Shown here one piece after another: positions 23,612 to 35,604 of a stretch of 64,000 nt of DNA. Position 1 is the first letter of the stretch, and each line of letters begins with the position of its first letter. The notes beneath the pieces are model-generated. The model was not told where the DNA came from and did not search any database. It saw only the letters and a program-made list of their open reading frames with translations. The position numbers and the translations under genes were made by a program. Where the stretch lies: NCBI RefSeq assembly GCF_964199755.1, contig NC_133913.1, positions 8,596,201 through 8,660,200 on the forward strand. Direction: 5' to 3'. The stretch comes from Larus michahellis. Its lineage: Eukaryota > Chordata > Aves > Charadriiformes > Laridae.

Positions 23612-24394
23612 AAAAAATAAAATAAGGAAATAAGTTAAAGTTTTTTTAATTTTTTGTTTGTTTGTTAACAGATTTTCTTAGGAACAACTCCATAGTGTAC
23701 ATTATGTAGCAACTTAAAATATATTAAGCAGGTTTCAAATAATTTAATTGTCAAAAAGCCTTAGAGTGACACTAAAGCCTGTATGAAATAACTTAAAGAA
23801 CTATACTGTGTAAAGCAATTAACACAGTTGTTTTATGAAGTTTTATTGTTAAAATTCTGTATCTCTACAGAAATTAACTGGCGGGTGTGAAGCATTTATA
23901 GAGTCATTACTGAACTTCTGGTCCAGATGCAGATAGGTCAAATCAGGTGGCAGGCACATCATCAGCTTATTTACATAAATCTTTGGCTGTTTGACTCTCA
24001 CATGACTCTGCTCCTGAATGAGTTGATTGTTTCTCCACAAAGAGAGAATGTGCAAGTCACTGGATGATCTAGCTTGTTGTAAAGCTTTGCTTTTTCATAT
24101 AGCGTAGGGAGGCTGCTGAAATCTGAAATCAGAATTCAACTACCAAGTAAAAATCAAAGGCAATGTGGACATGCCTTATGATAGGCACTAGTGACAGGAT
24201 TTGTCTATCGAGGTATTGACATCTGTAGCATCCGAATTAGTCATGTAAGGATTCCTGCATAACTGATGGGTGTTTCTGGCAAGAAATTCAGCTAACTCAT
24301 TTATACTGGTTATTTTCGGAATAAACCACACCTTAGGCATTTTTAACTTGCCCTTAGGGCTCACTCTGTAAACTAGTTCTCGGCTTGATTCCAA
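23612..24394. other. intergenic DNA, no gene seen
   Basis: AT-rich sequence after the OR gene, with T- and A-runs in its first 60 bases. No named repeat until the CR1 at 24395. Confidence 0.4.
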
Positions 24395-25440
24395 GGTGGA
24401 ATCATAGAATATCTCAAGTTCGAAGGGACCGTAAGGATTATTGAGTCCAACTTCCTGCTCCTTGGAGGACTATCTAGAACTAAATCATATGACTAAGAGC
24501 ATCATCCAGACACTCCTTCAACTTTGAAAGGGTTGGTGCCATGACCACTTCCCTGGGGAGCCTGTTCCAGTGACTGATCACCCTCTCAGCGAAGAAGCTT
24601 TTCCTAACTTCCAATCTGAATTTCCCCTGATGCAGTTTCTTTCCATTTCCTTGTGTCCTATCACTGGTCACCAGAGAGAGGAGATCACACTTCCCCTCTG
24701 CTGGGACCATTGAGGAAGTTGTGGACTCTGATGAGGGCACCCCTCAGCCTTCTCTTCTCCAAGCTGAACAAACCAAGTCGTGTCCTCAAGGCCTTTCACC
24801 ATCTTTGTTGCCCTTCTCTGGACACACTCGAGTAGTTTGGTGTGCTTCTTATATTGAGGCACCCAAAACTGCACACAGTACTCGAGGTGGGGCCGCACCA
24901 GTGCAGTGTAGAGTGGGACAATCACCTCCCTTGACCAGCTAACTATGCTGTGCTTGATGCACCCTGGGATAGGGCTGGACCTTTTGGCTGCCAGGGCACA
25001 CTGTTGACTCATATTCAACTTGCCACCAACCCAAGCCCCCAGATCTCTTTCTGCAGGGCTGTTCTCCAGCTTTTCACCCCCCAATTTTTTGTATAACCAG
25101 GATTACCCCATCCCAGATGGAGAATCTGGCACTTGCTCTTATTAAATTTCATATGGTTGGTGATTGCCCACGTCTCTAGTCTACCCAGATATCTCTGTAA
25201 GGCTTCTTTACAGGAAGGGAGTCCACAGGTCCTCCTAGTTTAGGATCGTTGGCAAATTTAATGTACATTCAACTCCTGTGTCCAAATCACTTATAAAACA
25301 TTGAAGAGCAGTGTCCTTAAAATTGAACCCTGGGTAACCCCTCTGGTGACTGGCCACCAGACTGATGTTACCCCATTTACTATAACTCTTTGAGCCTGAC
25401 CCAGCAACCAATTGCTCACCCATCATATTATGGACTTGAA
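24395..25440 (-). mobile_element. CR1 LINE, 5'-truncated, about 1.05 kb
   Basis: The minus strand carries the CR1 3' end (GGTGGAATCATAGAATATCT on the plus strand) and, reading upstream, remnants of ORF2: a [16 protein letters not shown] region, [33 protein letters not shown], and an SDLDTGVECTLN region equivalent to FINDLD.G.ECTLSKF. The frame is interrupted several times and the copy is old. Confidence 0.88.
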
Positions 25441-26364
25441 TCAGCCAAGTAATTCCTTTTAAGGAGAAATCAGGGTTTCAGAGAGGGTGGTTTTCTTACT
25501 GTAGTACATATTCTGTTAGACAGGGTAAGTGCAGAGTGGACTAACTATGGCTCCATCCACAAAGTCTTCCAATAATAGCCCAGAAGGCATTATTGCACCC
25601 TCACAAATCATAGTGTTCTCAGTCTTTGGAAAACCCTTTCTGCTGCATGCTATAAAAATCCAAATACAGTGTCACAGGAAGCAGGGGTGTTTTTTGGTTA
25701 TTTATTCCCTTCCTTAACTGTCCTACCTATCCTCTGGCAAAAGAAAATGAGTGCCTTACAAAGAGTGCCTTTCTCCTTCTGTCAAAGGCCACAAGCATCC
25801 AGCCTCCTCTATCCTGGGACTCTTCCTCACTACTCAATAATGTGTGCCCTCCAGTTTTATGTCCTTCAATGCCGCAAGGGACTTTGGCTATTGCCTCTGC
25901 CCTTTCTTCTTGCAATCCTGTTCTGATTCTCTGGTGCATAATCTGCTCACCTCATCCCATGACTCCTTCACCTGGCAACTCAGTACCTTGACCATGGCTT
26001 GTTTCCCCACACATGAAACCACCATCCTTCTAAACCCAACAGGAAGACACTGCACCTGGACAGCAGCATCCCCACTCTGGAATGGTGTCCATGATCAGGA
26101 TGTAGTGGGGAACTTTATTCAGCTAGGACTGGCTCCATGATCCTCAAGGAGCATGATTACCACCATTCTGAGCAGTCCCACAATTTCTGGAGCAGTTTCC
26201 ATCCGTTTGCACTCCTGTCATGTAATCAGTCCTGAAACTAGTTCTTCAGCCCTCCTTCAGCAGTGAAGGCCAACTATGTCATGTAAGTGATTTACCTCAG
26301 CCAATGGACCAGAAGTGTTCACACCCATACTGCCCACAGCTAGCCCCTTTAAGGGGAGTCCGGC
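25441..26364. other. intergenic DNA, no gene seen
   Basis: Several short open frames without domains. I do not recognise any of them, and there is no nameable repeat. Confidence 0.35.
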
Positions 26365-26985
26365 TGCACCCACAGTGCAGTCTGGCTGCACTCACCTTTC
26401 ACTAGACCAGGTTGCTCAAAGCCCCTTCCAACCTGGCCTTGAACACTTCCAGGGAGGGAGCAATTAGAATTTCTCTGAGCAACCTGTTCTAGTGTCTCAA
26501 TACCCTCACAGTAAAGAATTTCTTCCTAATATCTTATCTAAATCTTCCCTCTTTCAGTCTAAAACATACCCCTCACCCTATCACTACCATGATAAAGAGT
26601 CCCTCCCCATGTTTCCTGTAGGCCCCCTTGAAGTTCTGGAAGGCCACTATAAGGTCTCCCCAGAGCCTCGCCTCCTCTCCTCTCCTCTCCTCTCCTCTCC
26701 TCTCCTCTCCTCTCCTCTCCTCTCCTCTCCTCTCCTCTCCTCTCCTCTCCTCTCCTCTCCTCTCCTCTCCTCTCCTCTCCTCCCTTCCCCCTCCCCCTCC
26801 TCTCCTCTCCCCTTTTTCTAAACCCCAACTCTCTCAGCCTGTCCTCATAAGGGATTTGCTCCAGCCCTCGATCATTTCTGTGGCCCTCCCCTGGTCCATA
26901 TGTTTCTTACGCTGAGGGACCCAGAGCTGAATTCAGTACTCCAGGTGGGGTTTCAGGAGAATAGAGTAGAGGGGAAGAATCAGTC
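26365..26985 (-). mobile_element. CR1 LINE 3' part, interrupted by a pentamer microsatellite
   Basis: The plus strand begins at GACCAGGTTGCTCAAAGCCC and runs through TAAAGAATTTCTTCCTAATA and CAACTCTCTCAGCCTGTCCT to a CTCCAGGTGGGG segment, all standard CR1 3' sequence read in reverse. The stretch where CR1 normally has CTTCTCTTCTCCAGGCTGAAC has been replaced by a (TCTCC)n run at 26671-26810. The terminal ATTCTATG repeat is not preserved. Confidence 0.85.
26671..26810. repeat. (TCTCC)n pentanucleotide microsatellite
   Basis: There are about 21 almost perfect TCTCC units from 26673 to about 26781, followed by impure C/T-rich sequence to about 26810. It lies inside a CR1 copy at the position of the CR1 motif CTTCTCTTCTCC, which probably seeded it. 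It is homopurine-homopyrimidine and so could form triplex DNA. Confidence 0.97.
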
Positions 26986-29530
26986 AGTCTCAACTCCAAT
27001 TCCTTTCCAAGTTCTGGGATTTTCTTACATTACATGGTTACAAAGATCTCTGCATCACAGTCCTTTTCAGGCTTCTTTTCAGTCAAATACATGGCATGAG
27101 TTAAAATCACAGAGACAGTTTAAGGTTTTAGGAAAATGTTATAATATCCAATGAGTTTGGAGACACTGTGAGGAAGTTTTAAGAGAAGAGGGTGGCTGCC
27201 CACCCCCTTCCCTGGCCCATGATGACTGAAGCCATTTCCCTGATGAGCAGCTACTACCTTTATTTGATTCAGTTGGAAAAAAAAAAGAAAATCAAATTTC
27301 TTACAAGGAAAAGACTTATGCAGAATAAACCAGGACTTTTTCTTTTCCCCTACAAACTGGTATAATTTATTCTCAAAATGGAATTTCAGAGAACTGTAGA
27401 GACTAGAACTTTCTGGACGTTTACATTGCCTTTTGGTGAATACTCTGCAGGTATTCTGTATTTTTTTCCCTCACTGTTGGCTCCTTAGTGTCAGTCCTTA
27501 TAAATATATTCCTGTTTTCTGCTTGCAAATTGCAGGTTTTTTTCCACAGATCCAAAAAAGAAAGCCACACTTGATATGAAATCCTGTTTTGGAACAATCC
27601 ATAGCTAATACTCTATAGAGACTTCTTTGGTTTTGTTTTACATAAAACCAGAATATCTTTTGCAGAAGTATGATGGGAGAGAAGAGAAGGCAATCTGCTT
27701 TCAGTTCAAATCCAACCATCCTCTTTTGCCTCAGTGATGTCTGTAGCATAAGACTAAGACTGAGCTCTGGTAAAAATCTGAAAGACAGAAATGCTGTAAG
27801 ACAGCTATCGGCGGTGCAGCATAGACCATCTTCCTTCAGACCTGTCCCAACATGTGGGTAATGTCTCTGAAGCTGTCTCCATTAAGAGATATTACAAGTG
27901 GTAAGCAAGCATTTTCAGATCATTTTCTCTTTCCTAGTGATACTCTCTCTCCTAGCATATACACTGGTATTGGCAGTGCATGGAATTAGTCTTCCTTTCA
28001 GTATTTTTCTCAGAAAGAGTAGACACCTCCAGCAACCTGCTGTTTCTGGGATACAACTACACAAAAGCTCCTGGGTGTTGTTGTCAAGTTACAAAATCAT
28101 ACAGCGTAGGTCTACTCAGAGGAGCAGGGGATGCAAATTTACTTCCAACAGAAGATGCCAGCAACCTTCCCTTATAGGATTCCTGATGCCTGTGTTAAGG
28201 CAAGTGCTGGGATTCAAGAAGAAAACAAAATCTCAAATCACCTTGAGCTTCTGGTCATTCAAAACAGAGCAACAATAATTAGCAGATGTGTGATTCTGTC
28301 ACCACAGGGCTAATTTAAAAGTTCTTGGAGTTCTTGGAGGGCTTCACCTTGTTTGTGTGGATCAGGACTACGTGCAGATGCAGGAACCTTGTGATAACCA
28401 GAATGGAAATAAGATGGGGATTTTCTGTGTAGGAAAAAGAAGTATCACAGGCTGCTTATATTGTAAGTGGAACACAGCCCCATGACTCGCAGCGGGTAAT
28501 ATTTAGTCAACTCTTAACTAGTTAGCTCACTCTGTAGTCAGCAGAGAGAAGCAGACAACACTGGTGGGCAGTTCACCCAAGACAAACCTACCTTTGTGAG
28601 GTGCCTTGAGGGTTGCTGCTCTCTGAGGTTTCCCAGATAATCACACTGGACAGGCAGACATGGCATAGGGCCATCCAGAGACACACAATCATCTGGAGCG
28701 CTGTTGGGTGGCTGTGTCCCACAACAGAGGTAAGGCAGTAGCGGCCTAGGCTGAGGACACTGAATTGTATTTTTAAGCTCATCCCTTGGTACCACACTAC
28801 AGCTAGAGGAGATCTCTTCAAGGGAGCAGCAGGCAGGAGTCCTCTCTTCCTGAAGCAATGGTCTAAGGGAGGGTGAGAAGTGTAATATCCCCAAAGGCCT
28901 TATTTCTCCAGCCTGATTTAAAGGTATTACGCTGACAAGCTCAGATGTAGACAAATGTTCTGTAGATGTGTGAAATCAGAGGAAAGGACTTCCTCCGAGG
29001 TGACTGGCCTAGGCAAAACATGTTCTTGCAAATAAACAAGTGAGTGAAATTCAGCACTGGGATTCAGAACCAGCAAAGTTCTTCCAGGTCCAAGTGCAAG
29101 GGCCATAGCTGACCTGGGACGTGCGGAGGAAGAATGTCCTGTCTTCTTTGGTATAGAGTCTGAAATTGAGGGAACTGCTTAAATCATTGATCTCTGAGAG
29201 GGTATTACCTCTGGGCTGTCTTTGATGGTTGTTCTACAGGTGGTAGTCAGAGGTACACAGGTGTCTCTACTGCCCTGACCCAGTGACCAGAATAAAGCTG
29301 GGAAATTATTAGCAGAGTGTCTCAAAACATGTCTGTAACGCCTGGGAATGAACAAAAATAGCAAAATACAAGAGAAATGAGGCCGAAGCCAGCAGTGATC
29401 AACGTGCTGAGGAAAGGAGACTGAAAGAGATTGGAAAACACTTCCCTTCAGGCACGTCTATATGTGGCACTTCAGGGCACGCTCTAGTGGCAGAGGTTGT
29501 AGGTTTCTTTTCTTTTGTTTTGTTTTGTTT
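26986..29530. other. intergenic DNA, no gene seen
   Basis: I find no recognisable gene. The longest frame is a 138-codon minus-strand frame at 28538-28954 with no domain I know. A GC-richer patch at about 28560-28960 has no match elsewhere in the window. Confidence 0.35.
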
Positions 29531-29534
29531 TTTG

Positions 29535-29608
29535 TGTGTGTGTGTATGGTTGGACTCGATGATATCAAAGGTCCTTTCCAACCATGAAGATTCTATGATT
29601 CTAGGACC
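29535..29608 (+). mobile_element. CR1 LINE 3'-end stub
   Basis: Only the last bases remain: a GGTTGGACTCGATGAT segment, AAGGTCCTTTCCAACCATGA and a final ATTCTATGATTCTA. It is preceded by a short (TG)n and T/G-rich run. This is an extremely 5'-truncated CR1 insertion. Confidence 0.85.
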
Positions 29609-29704
29609 CATGGTCCTTGTACAGCCACCAGCACTGAGCTCCTCACTCGCCTCACTCATGCTGCCCCCTTCTGTGGAAGGACAATGTCATCTCCTTTAAA
29701 AGTA

Positions 29705-30145
29705 TCATCTGGTCAAGGACCTTTTCAATGAAAAAAAAAAAAAAGGATAATGATAATGATAATGATAATAGGAAGAAGCCATAAACAAGAACATGCAGGG
29801 ACACAAACCTGAGTGCCAAATTATAAGGGAGACAATGATTCAAACCAGACCTTGTCAGTCACACTAATTGATGAAGGCATGTGTTATTCAAGTCCTGTAT
29901 GTAGGTGCTGTAAATGACAGCACCTTGCCTGCCAGTGTCCTTTTATGCCTGCATGTGTAAGTCTGGCATGCACGCGCAGCTTCACTACCAGCTGAACCTG
30001 CAGATGAAAAAGTGGCAGCTGCATCCCTCAGCCTGGGCAAAGATCCCTGCCATGGGGCACTCGGCTGGGCTCCAGCAGCCAGGCAGGAGGGTTCTGGGAG
30101 GAGGCTGCTGGAGGTGGCAGCCACTGCTGACATCCTTTAACCGTT
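29705..30145 (+). mobile_element. solo-LTR-like repeat, family 1, copy D (old, incomplete)
   Basis: The left part (CTGGTCAAGGACCTT, AACAAGAACATGCAGGGACA) matches the beginning region of copies A, B and C. The right part (CAGCTGCATCCCTCAGC, GGCTGCTGGAGG, CTGACATCCTTTAA) matches the end region of copies A and C. The copy is broken. An (ATGATA)n-like stretch sits at about 29746-29770. Confidence 0.5.
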
Positions 30146-31590
30146 TCATAATTGTCAGTATTTGGTCGAGCTGTCAGTATTATGCGAGAGGGGACTGACT
30201 CTTTGTTAACATGCGCACAGTGATAAAGTTGTAACCAGACTTCTAGAGCATTATTACTATTGTGCGGGCATAAAACCAGTACCTGTGCTAGTAACAGGAC
30301 TTCGGCTAAATTGGATGAATTTGGTTTCAAAGATCTTAACAGAACATTAGAAGGGTAATAAGAGGTTTAAACAGCTCCAACAGCAGGCCTAGTGTAGTTT
30401 GGACGATGAAAAGAGATGCTTATTGAAGTAGGTACAAGACCTGCAGTAAGTAACTGATCACTCCGTTATTGAATCAATAACAATATTGGCTATAAAGCAA
30501 TGGTTCACTGGAAGTGAAGGGGTATGGGAAGGGAACTGCCAGCCTTAGTTCAGAAAACATCAATGTCTTACAATTTGTGTAACAACGTGTAATGTGGACT
30601 AATGCGACTGTAGTGAGAGACTAATTTGTACCAGAGCTTAGCCCTAATGACTAAAGCAAATGAAGCCCTAGGCCGTATGAATTGTACTTTAACCTTAGTT
30701 TTTATCTATGGATATGTAACCAGTAGGTAAGGAAGTGTAAGTAAAAATTTAAGTACAGGATATTCTGTAACAAAAGATAAGGAAATGCCTCAGACACAGA
30801 CAGAAAGGGTGTCTGGGGGCTGCAAGAGCAAATCAGAAGAAAAGAAGACTCCAGACTCCAGGACTGAATGAGCAGAAGTGCCATCAGGAAATCAAGCGAC
30901 CTACAGATACTACAAAATGCCATAACAATCGACAGGCGGGGTCCTTCTTCAGAGGTACCCAGCTCAAGATGTATGTGCTATTGGATATTAAACATAGCAG
31001 AAGAAGGAACTCTGTTTGATTCTTTTATTAAAGCGGAAACTGCAGATGAGCCCTGTTGAGGCGGCATCTGCTGAATTCCTACGAATGTCTGTAGAATTTC
31101 TATAACAGTTACAAAGGGTGCAGAACTACCACTGTTTCCAAAAACTAAGAATTTATCCCAGCCCTCTTCAATAGTGACTCAGTAGTCGGAACAGAGCTAA
31201 CCCTGAAGCAGGTCACCAGTGCAGATCACTCAGCTCTCCCAGAATGAGACCAAAACTGCAGGATCCACCTGGCCACAGACATCCCATGACCCAATGCATG
31301 GAGAGATGAGCTATCAGAGCCAAACAACCGGATTTGCCAATAGTAACTGTTACACTTACACTGCCTCAATATGTTCATGTCTATTGCCTCCGATGGGGTA
31401 CCCAGCAACCGCGGCCCTTGCACACACACACCCCAGTTCATGCCCAAAGGAGATAGGCTCCTGCCCCAGTGTGTGCTGCCCACAGTGGGGCCCATTCTGT
31501 GGGAGCGAGGAGTGGTGCAGCTTCTTTTGATAGTACAGGTCAGCAAAGGAGTGTGTCTGCTCTTTTAAGGAGCTTTAAACAAGAACATAC
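30146..31590. other. intergenic DNA between two family 1 LTR-like copies
   Basis: No retroviral reading frame or host gene is recognisable between copies D and C, so the pair is not clearly one provirus. The sequence is unassigned. Confidence 0.35.
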
Positions 31591-32663
31591 AGAGATAAAC
31601 CCGACACATGATGTGGGAGGTTGTGACGAAAACAAACCTGATCAGCCCCCACAGTTGGCAAGGATGTGTGAAGCAAGTCTGAGAACATTTTACAGTTGGC
31701 AAGAAAGGGGGGGAGACAAACAGAGAGTCATAAAACCTGAGCGATTAGCATTAACAAAGACAATAAACAGACAAAAACGTCATCAGTCACAGCAATTGAT
31801 AAGCTCTGAAGAAACTACAGGCAACCAGGACTTTGCAACTGGATGCAAACCTGAGCATCCACAATGTTGGACGGAGTCAGTGGGACCATGCCAGTTGTTG
31901 AGGGAATGTGCTGGGGAGGGGGGCTGGGAGCCAAAAAGAGGGGGTTGGACAGAAAAGGAGTATAAAAGAGGTTGGTAGAGTGTAAATCTGGGCCAGTCAG
32001 TGCTGGCCTGGATGAGCTCTGTGCTTGACCACCAGAGCCTGTCCTGTCTTCTTAATAAATCCTGTCATAACTCTCTCTGTGTAATCTCACTGTACCCCGT
32101 CAGTACACGTGCTGCAGGGACTAAGTGCCAGGTACTGGGGGATCAGCGCGAGTGGATTTGGTGCCAGCTACTGAAGCCAGGCTGAGGGAGCAGGCACCCA
32201 TGGCCTGTGGTGTCAGCTACTGGAGCCAGCGGGGCTTCACCCTACAGCCATTGCAGTAGTAACTCCGCACATCCACAAAACCTGTTACTGGGGGGACCAG
32301 CGCGAGTGGGGGGCTCCAAGCCAGCAGCTGGAGCGGGACAGCAACCCACAGCCTGCGTGCCTGGCGCTAGGGGGGGTGCGTGTCTCTCTGTGTCTCTCAC
32401 AGACCAGGCATCCGTTTGTATCCACCAGCAAACTTCAGGCTGGACCAGTTGGCAAGCAGGAAGCCTTGGGTCCAAGCAGGGGTACCAGGCGAGCAGGGGG
32501 TCCACACTGGTACTTGGGGGTACCTGCACATGTGAGGTGCCTTTGGGACAAGTGCATTGTGCCACACATTTGGTCTATCATAGAATCATAGAATTGCTGA
32601 GGTTGGAAGGGACCCTCAAGATCATCAAATCCAACCCTTAACCTACCCTGAAAAAAGCCACTT

Positions 32664-35578
32664 CTAAACCATGTCCCTCAGTGCCCCATCTACCCTTTTT
32701 TTAAACACCTCCAGGGATGGTGAATCCACCACCTCCCTGGGCAGCCTATTCCAATATTTAATAACCCTTTCAGTGAAAAAATGTTTCCTAATATCGAATC
32801 TAAACCTCCCCTGACATAACTTGAACCCGTTTCCCCTCGTCCTATCACTTGTCACCAGGGAGAAGAGGTCAGCCCCCATCTCTCTACAACCTCCTTTCAG
32901 GTAGTTGTAGAGGATGATAAGGTCTCCCCTCAGCCTCCTCTTCTCCAGGCTAAACAACCCCAGCTCCCTCAGTCGTTCTTCATAAGGTTTGTCCTCCAGA
33001 CCCCTCACCAGCTTTGTAGCCCTTCTCTGGACACACTCCAACACCTCAATGTCCCTCTTGTAGCGAGGGGCCCAAAACTGAACACAGTATTCGAGGTGGG
33101 GCCTCACCAGTGCCGAGTACAGGGGGATGATCACTTCCCTAGTCGGGCTCACCACACTATTCCTGATACAGACCAGGATGCTGTTGGCCTTCTTGGCCAC
33201 CTGGGCACACTGCTGGCTCATATTCAGCCGGCTGTCAACCAACACCCCCAGGTCCTTTTCTGCTGGGCTGCTTTCGAGCCACTCTGCCCCAATCCTGTAG
33301 CGCTGCATGGGGTTGGTGTGACCCAAGTGCAGGACCCGGCACTTGGCCTTGTTGAACCTCATACCATTGGTCTCAGCCCATCGGTCCAGCCTGTCCAGAT
33401 CCCTCTGCAGAGCCAACCTACCCTCAAGCAGATCAACACGCCCGCCCAGTTTAGTGTCATCTGTGAACTTACTGAGGGTGCATTCAATCCCTTCATCCAG
33501 ATCATTGATAAAGATATTAAAGAGAACCGGCCCCAGCACCAAGCCCTGGGGGACACCACTTGTGACCGGACACCAACTGGATTTAACTCCATTTACCACC
33601 ACTCTCTGGGCACGGCCATCCAGCCAGTTTTTTACCCAGCGAAGAGTACACCTGTCCAGGCCATGAGCAGCCAGTTTCTCCAGGAGAATGCTGTGGGAAA
33701 GTGTGTCAAAAGCTTTGCAAAAATCCAGGTAGATAACATCCGCAGCTTTTCCCTCATCCACTAAGTAGGTCACCTTATCATAGAAGGATATTAGGTTCGA
33801 TAGGTGTGACCTGCCCTTCACAAACCCATGCTGACTGGGTCTGATCACCCTGTTCTCCTGCATGTGCCGTGTAATGGCACTGAGGAGGATCTGTTCCATG
33901 ACCTTCCCAGGCACCGAGGTCAGACTGACTGGCCTGTAGTTCCCTGGATCCTCCTTCCGGCCCTTCTTGTGGATGGGTGTCACATTTGCTAACCTCCAGT
34001 CAGCTGGGACCTCCCCGGTTGTCCAGGACTGCTCATAAATGATGCAAAGTGGCCACGCGAGCACTTCCGCCGCTCTTTCAATACCCTTGGGTGGATCCCA
34101 TCCGGCCCCATAGACTTGTGCACCTCCAGGTGCTGAAGCAGGTCCCTCACCATTTCCCTTTGGATTACAGGGGCTTCATTCTGCTCCCTATCCCTATCTT
34201 CTAGCTCAGGGGTCTGGGTGCTCAGGGAACAACTGGTCCTACTGCTGAAGAGTGAGGCAAAGACTGCATTAAGTACCTCAACCTTTTCCTCATCCCTGGT
34301 CACTATGTTGCCGGCCCCATCTACTAGAGGACAGAGACAATCCTTAGTCCTCTTCTTATTGCTAATATATTTATAGAAACTTTTTTTGTTGTCCTTGACA
34401 ACAGAAGCCAGGTTTAGTTCTAGCTGGGCTTTGGCCCTCCTGATTTTTTCCCTACATAGCTTCACTACCTCTTTGTAGTCCTCTTGAGTGGCCTGCCCTT
34501 CCTTCTAAAGGCCATAGATCCTCTTTTTTTCCCTAAATTGCAACACTAGCTCCCTGTTTAGCCAGGCCGGCCTTTTTCCCCGATGGCTTGTCTTCTGGCA
34601 CATGGGGACCGCCTGCTCCTGCGCCTTTAAGTCTTCCTTCTTGAAAATCATCCAGGCTTCCTGGGCTCCTTTGCCCTGGAGGACTGCCTCCCAGGGGACT
34701 TTGTCAACTAGGCTCCTGAAAAGCCCAAAGTCCGCCCTCCGGAAGTCCAAGGTAGCAGTTCTGCTGATCCCTCTCCTTGCTTCTCGCAGAATCGAAAACT
34801 CTATCATTTCATGGTCACTGTTCCCGAGACAGCCTCCAACCTTCACATCCCCCACAAGACCTTCCCTATTTACAAACAACAGATCCAGCAGGGCACCTTC
34901 CCTAGTTGGCTCTCTCACTAGCTGCGTCAGGAAGTTATCCCCAGTACATTCCAGGAACCTTCTAGACTGTTCCCTCCCTGCTGTATTGTATTCCCAGCAG
35001 ATGTCCGGCAAATTGAAGTCCCCCATGAGGACAAGAGCTCGCGATCTTGAGACTTCTCCCAGCCGTTTATAGAATATTTCATCTGCCTCCTCATCCTGAT
35101 TGGGCGGCCTATAACAGACTCCTACTACGATATCTGCCTTGTTAGCCCTGCCCCTGATTCTTACCCAGAAACACTCAGTCTCATTATCACCATCATTTAG
35201 TTCAAAGCATTCATAGCACTCCTTAACATACAGGGCCACACCCCCGCCTCTCCTTGCTTGCCTATCCTTCCTGAAGAGCCTATAGGCATCCATGGCAGCA
35301 CTACAGATACGTGAGTCACCCCACCACGTTTCTGTGATGGCGACTACATCATAATTATCCTGCTGCACAATGGCTTCCAGCTCCTCCTGTTTGTTGCCCA
35401 TGCTACGTGCATTAGTGTATAAGCACTTCAGCTGGGCTATCAGTCCTTTATCCTTTTTACTGGCGGGAGCCGAAGTTCTGCCACCCCCAGACTTATTCCT
35501 AAGGAGCCTGGTTACGCCCCCTGTCTTTTCCAAGTCTAGTGCCAGCGTGCCGCTTTCAGGCTTTTTGCTAGCAAGCAT
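32664..35578 (-). pseudogene. CR1 ORF2 (endonuclease-reverse transcriptase), disabled
   Basis: ORF2 makes the target-primed reverse transcription enzyme of the LINE. The N-terminal APE-type endonuclease shows YTNARS with Asn56, ITETWW with Glu83, GDFN with Asp187 and NSDHEM with Asp255 and His256. A TAG at 34505-34507 interrupts IYGL-(W)-KEGQATQEDYK, where relatives have Trp. The linker continues in the same frame to about 34050, then a frameshift leads into a 466-codon frame holding the reverse transcriptase: [15 protein letters not shown] (motif A), [19 protein letters not shown] (motif B), FTDDTKL (motif C, 33456-33467; relatives here have ADD) and the C-terminal region from [14 protein letters not shown] to [10 protein letters not shown]. 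It starts 26 bp after the ORF1 stop. Confidence 0.93.
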
Positions 35579-35604
35579 GGATCTATCCCCATCCTCCTTC
35601 GAAT

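Noticed and set aside
26492-26915. Overlapping frames rich in Leu-Ser-Pro or Arg-Gly-Glu repeats
   Set aside because: They are translations of the (TCTCC)n run, not proteins.
28538-28954. 138-codon minus-strand frame
   Set aside because: No recognisable domain, no splice context and no second copy; not enough to call a gene.
29705-32577. A complete provirus between LTR-like copies D and C
   Set aside because: No gag, pol or env sequence lies between them, and the two copies differ too much by eye to be a matching pair.
32207-32641. 144-codon frame next to the nested CR1
   Set aside because: It crosses from LTR tail sequence into the CR1 3' end, so it cannot be a conserved gene.
33096-33764. 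222-codon plus-strand frame
   Set aside because: It is the antisense shadow of the CR1 reverse transcriptase.
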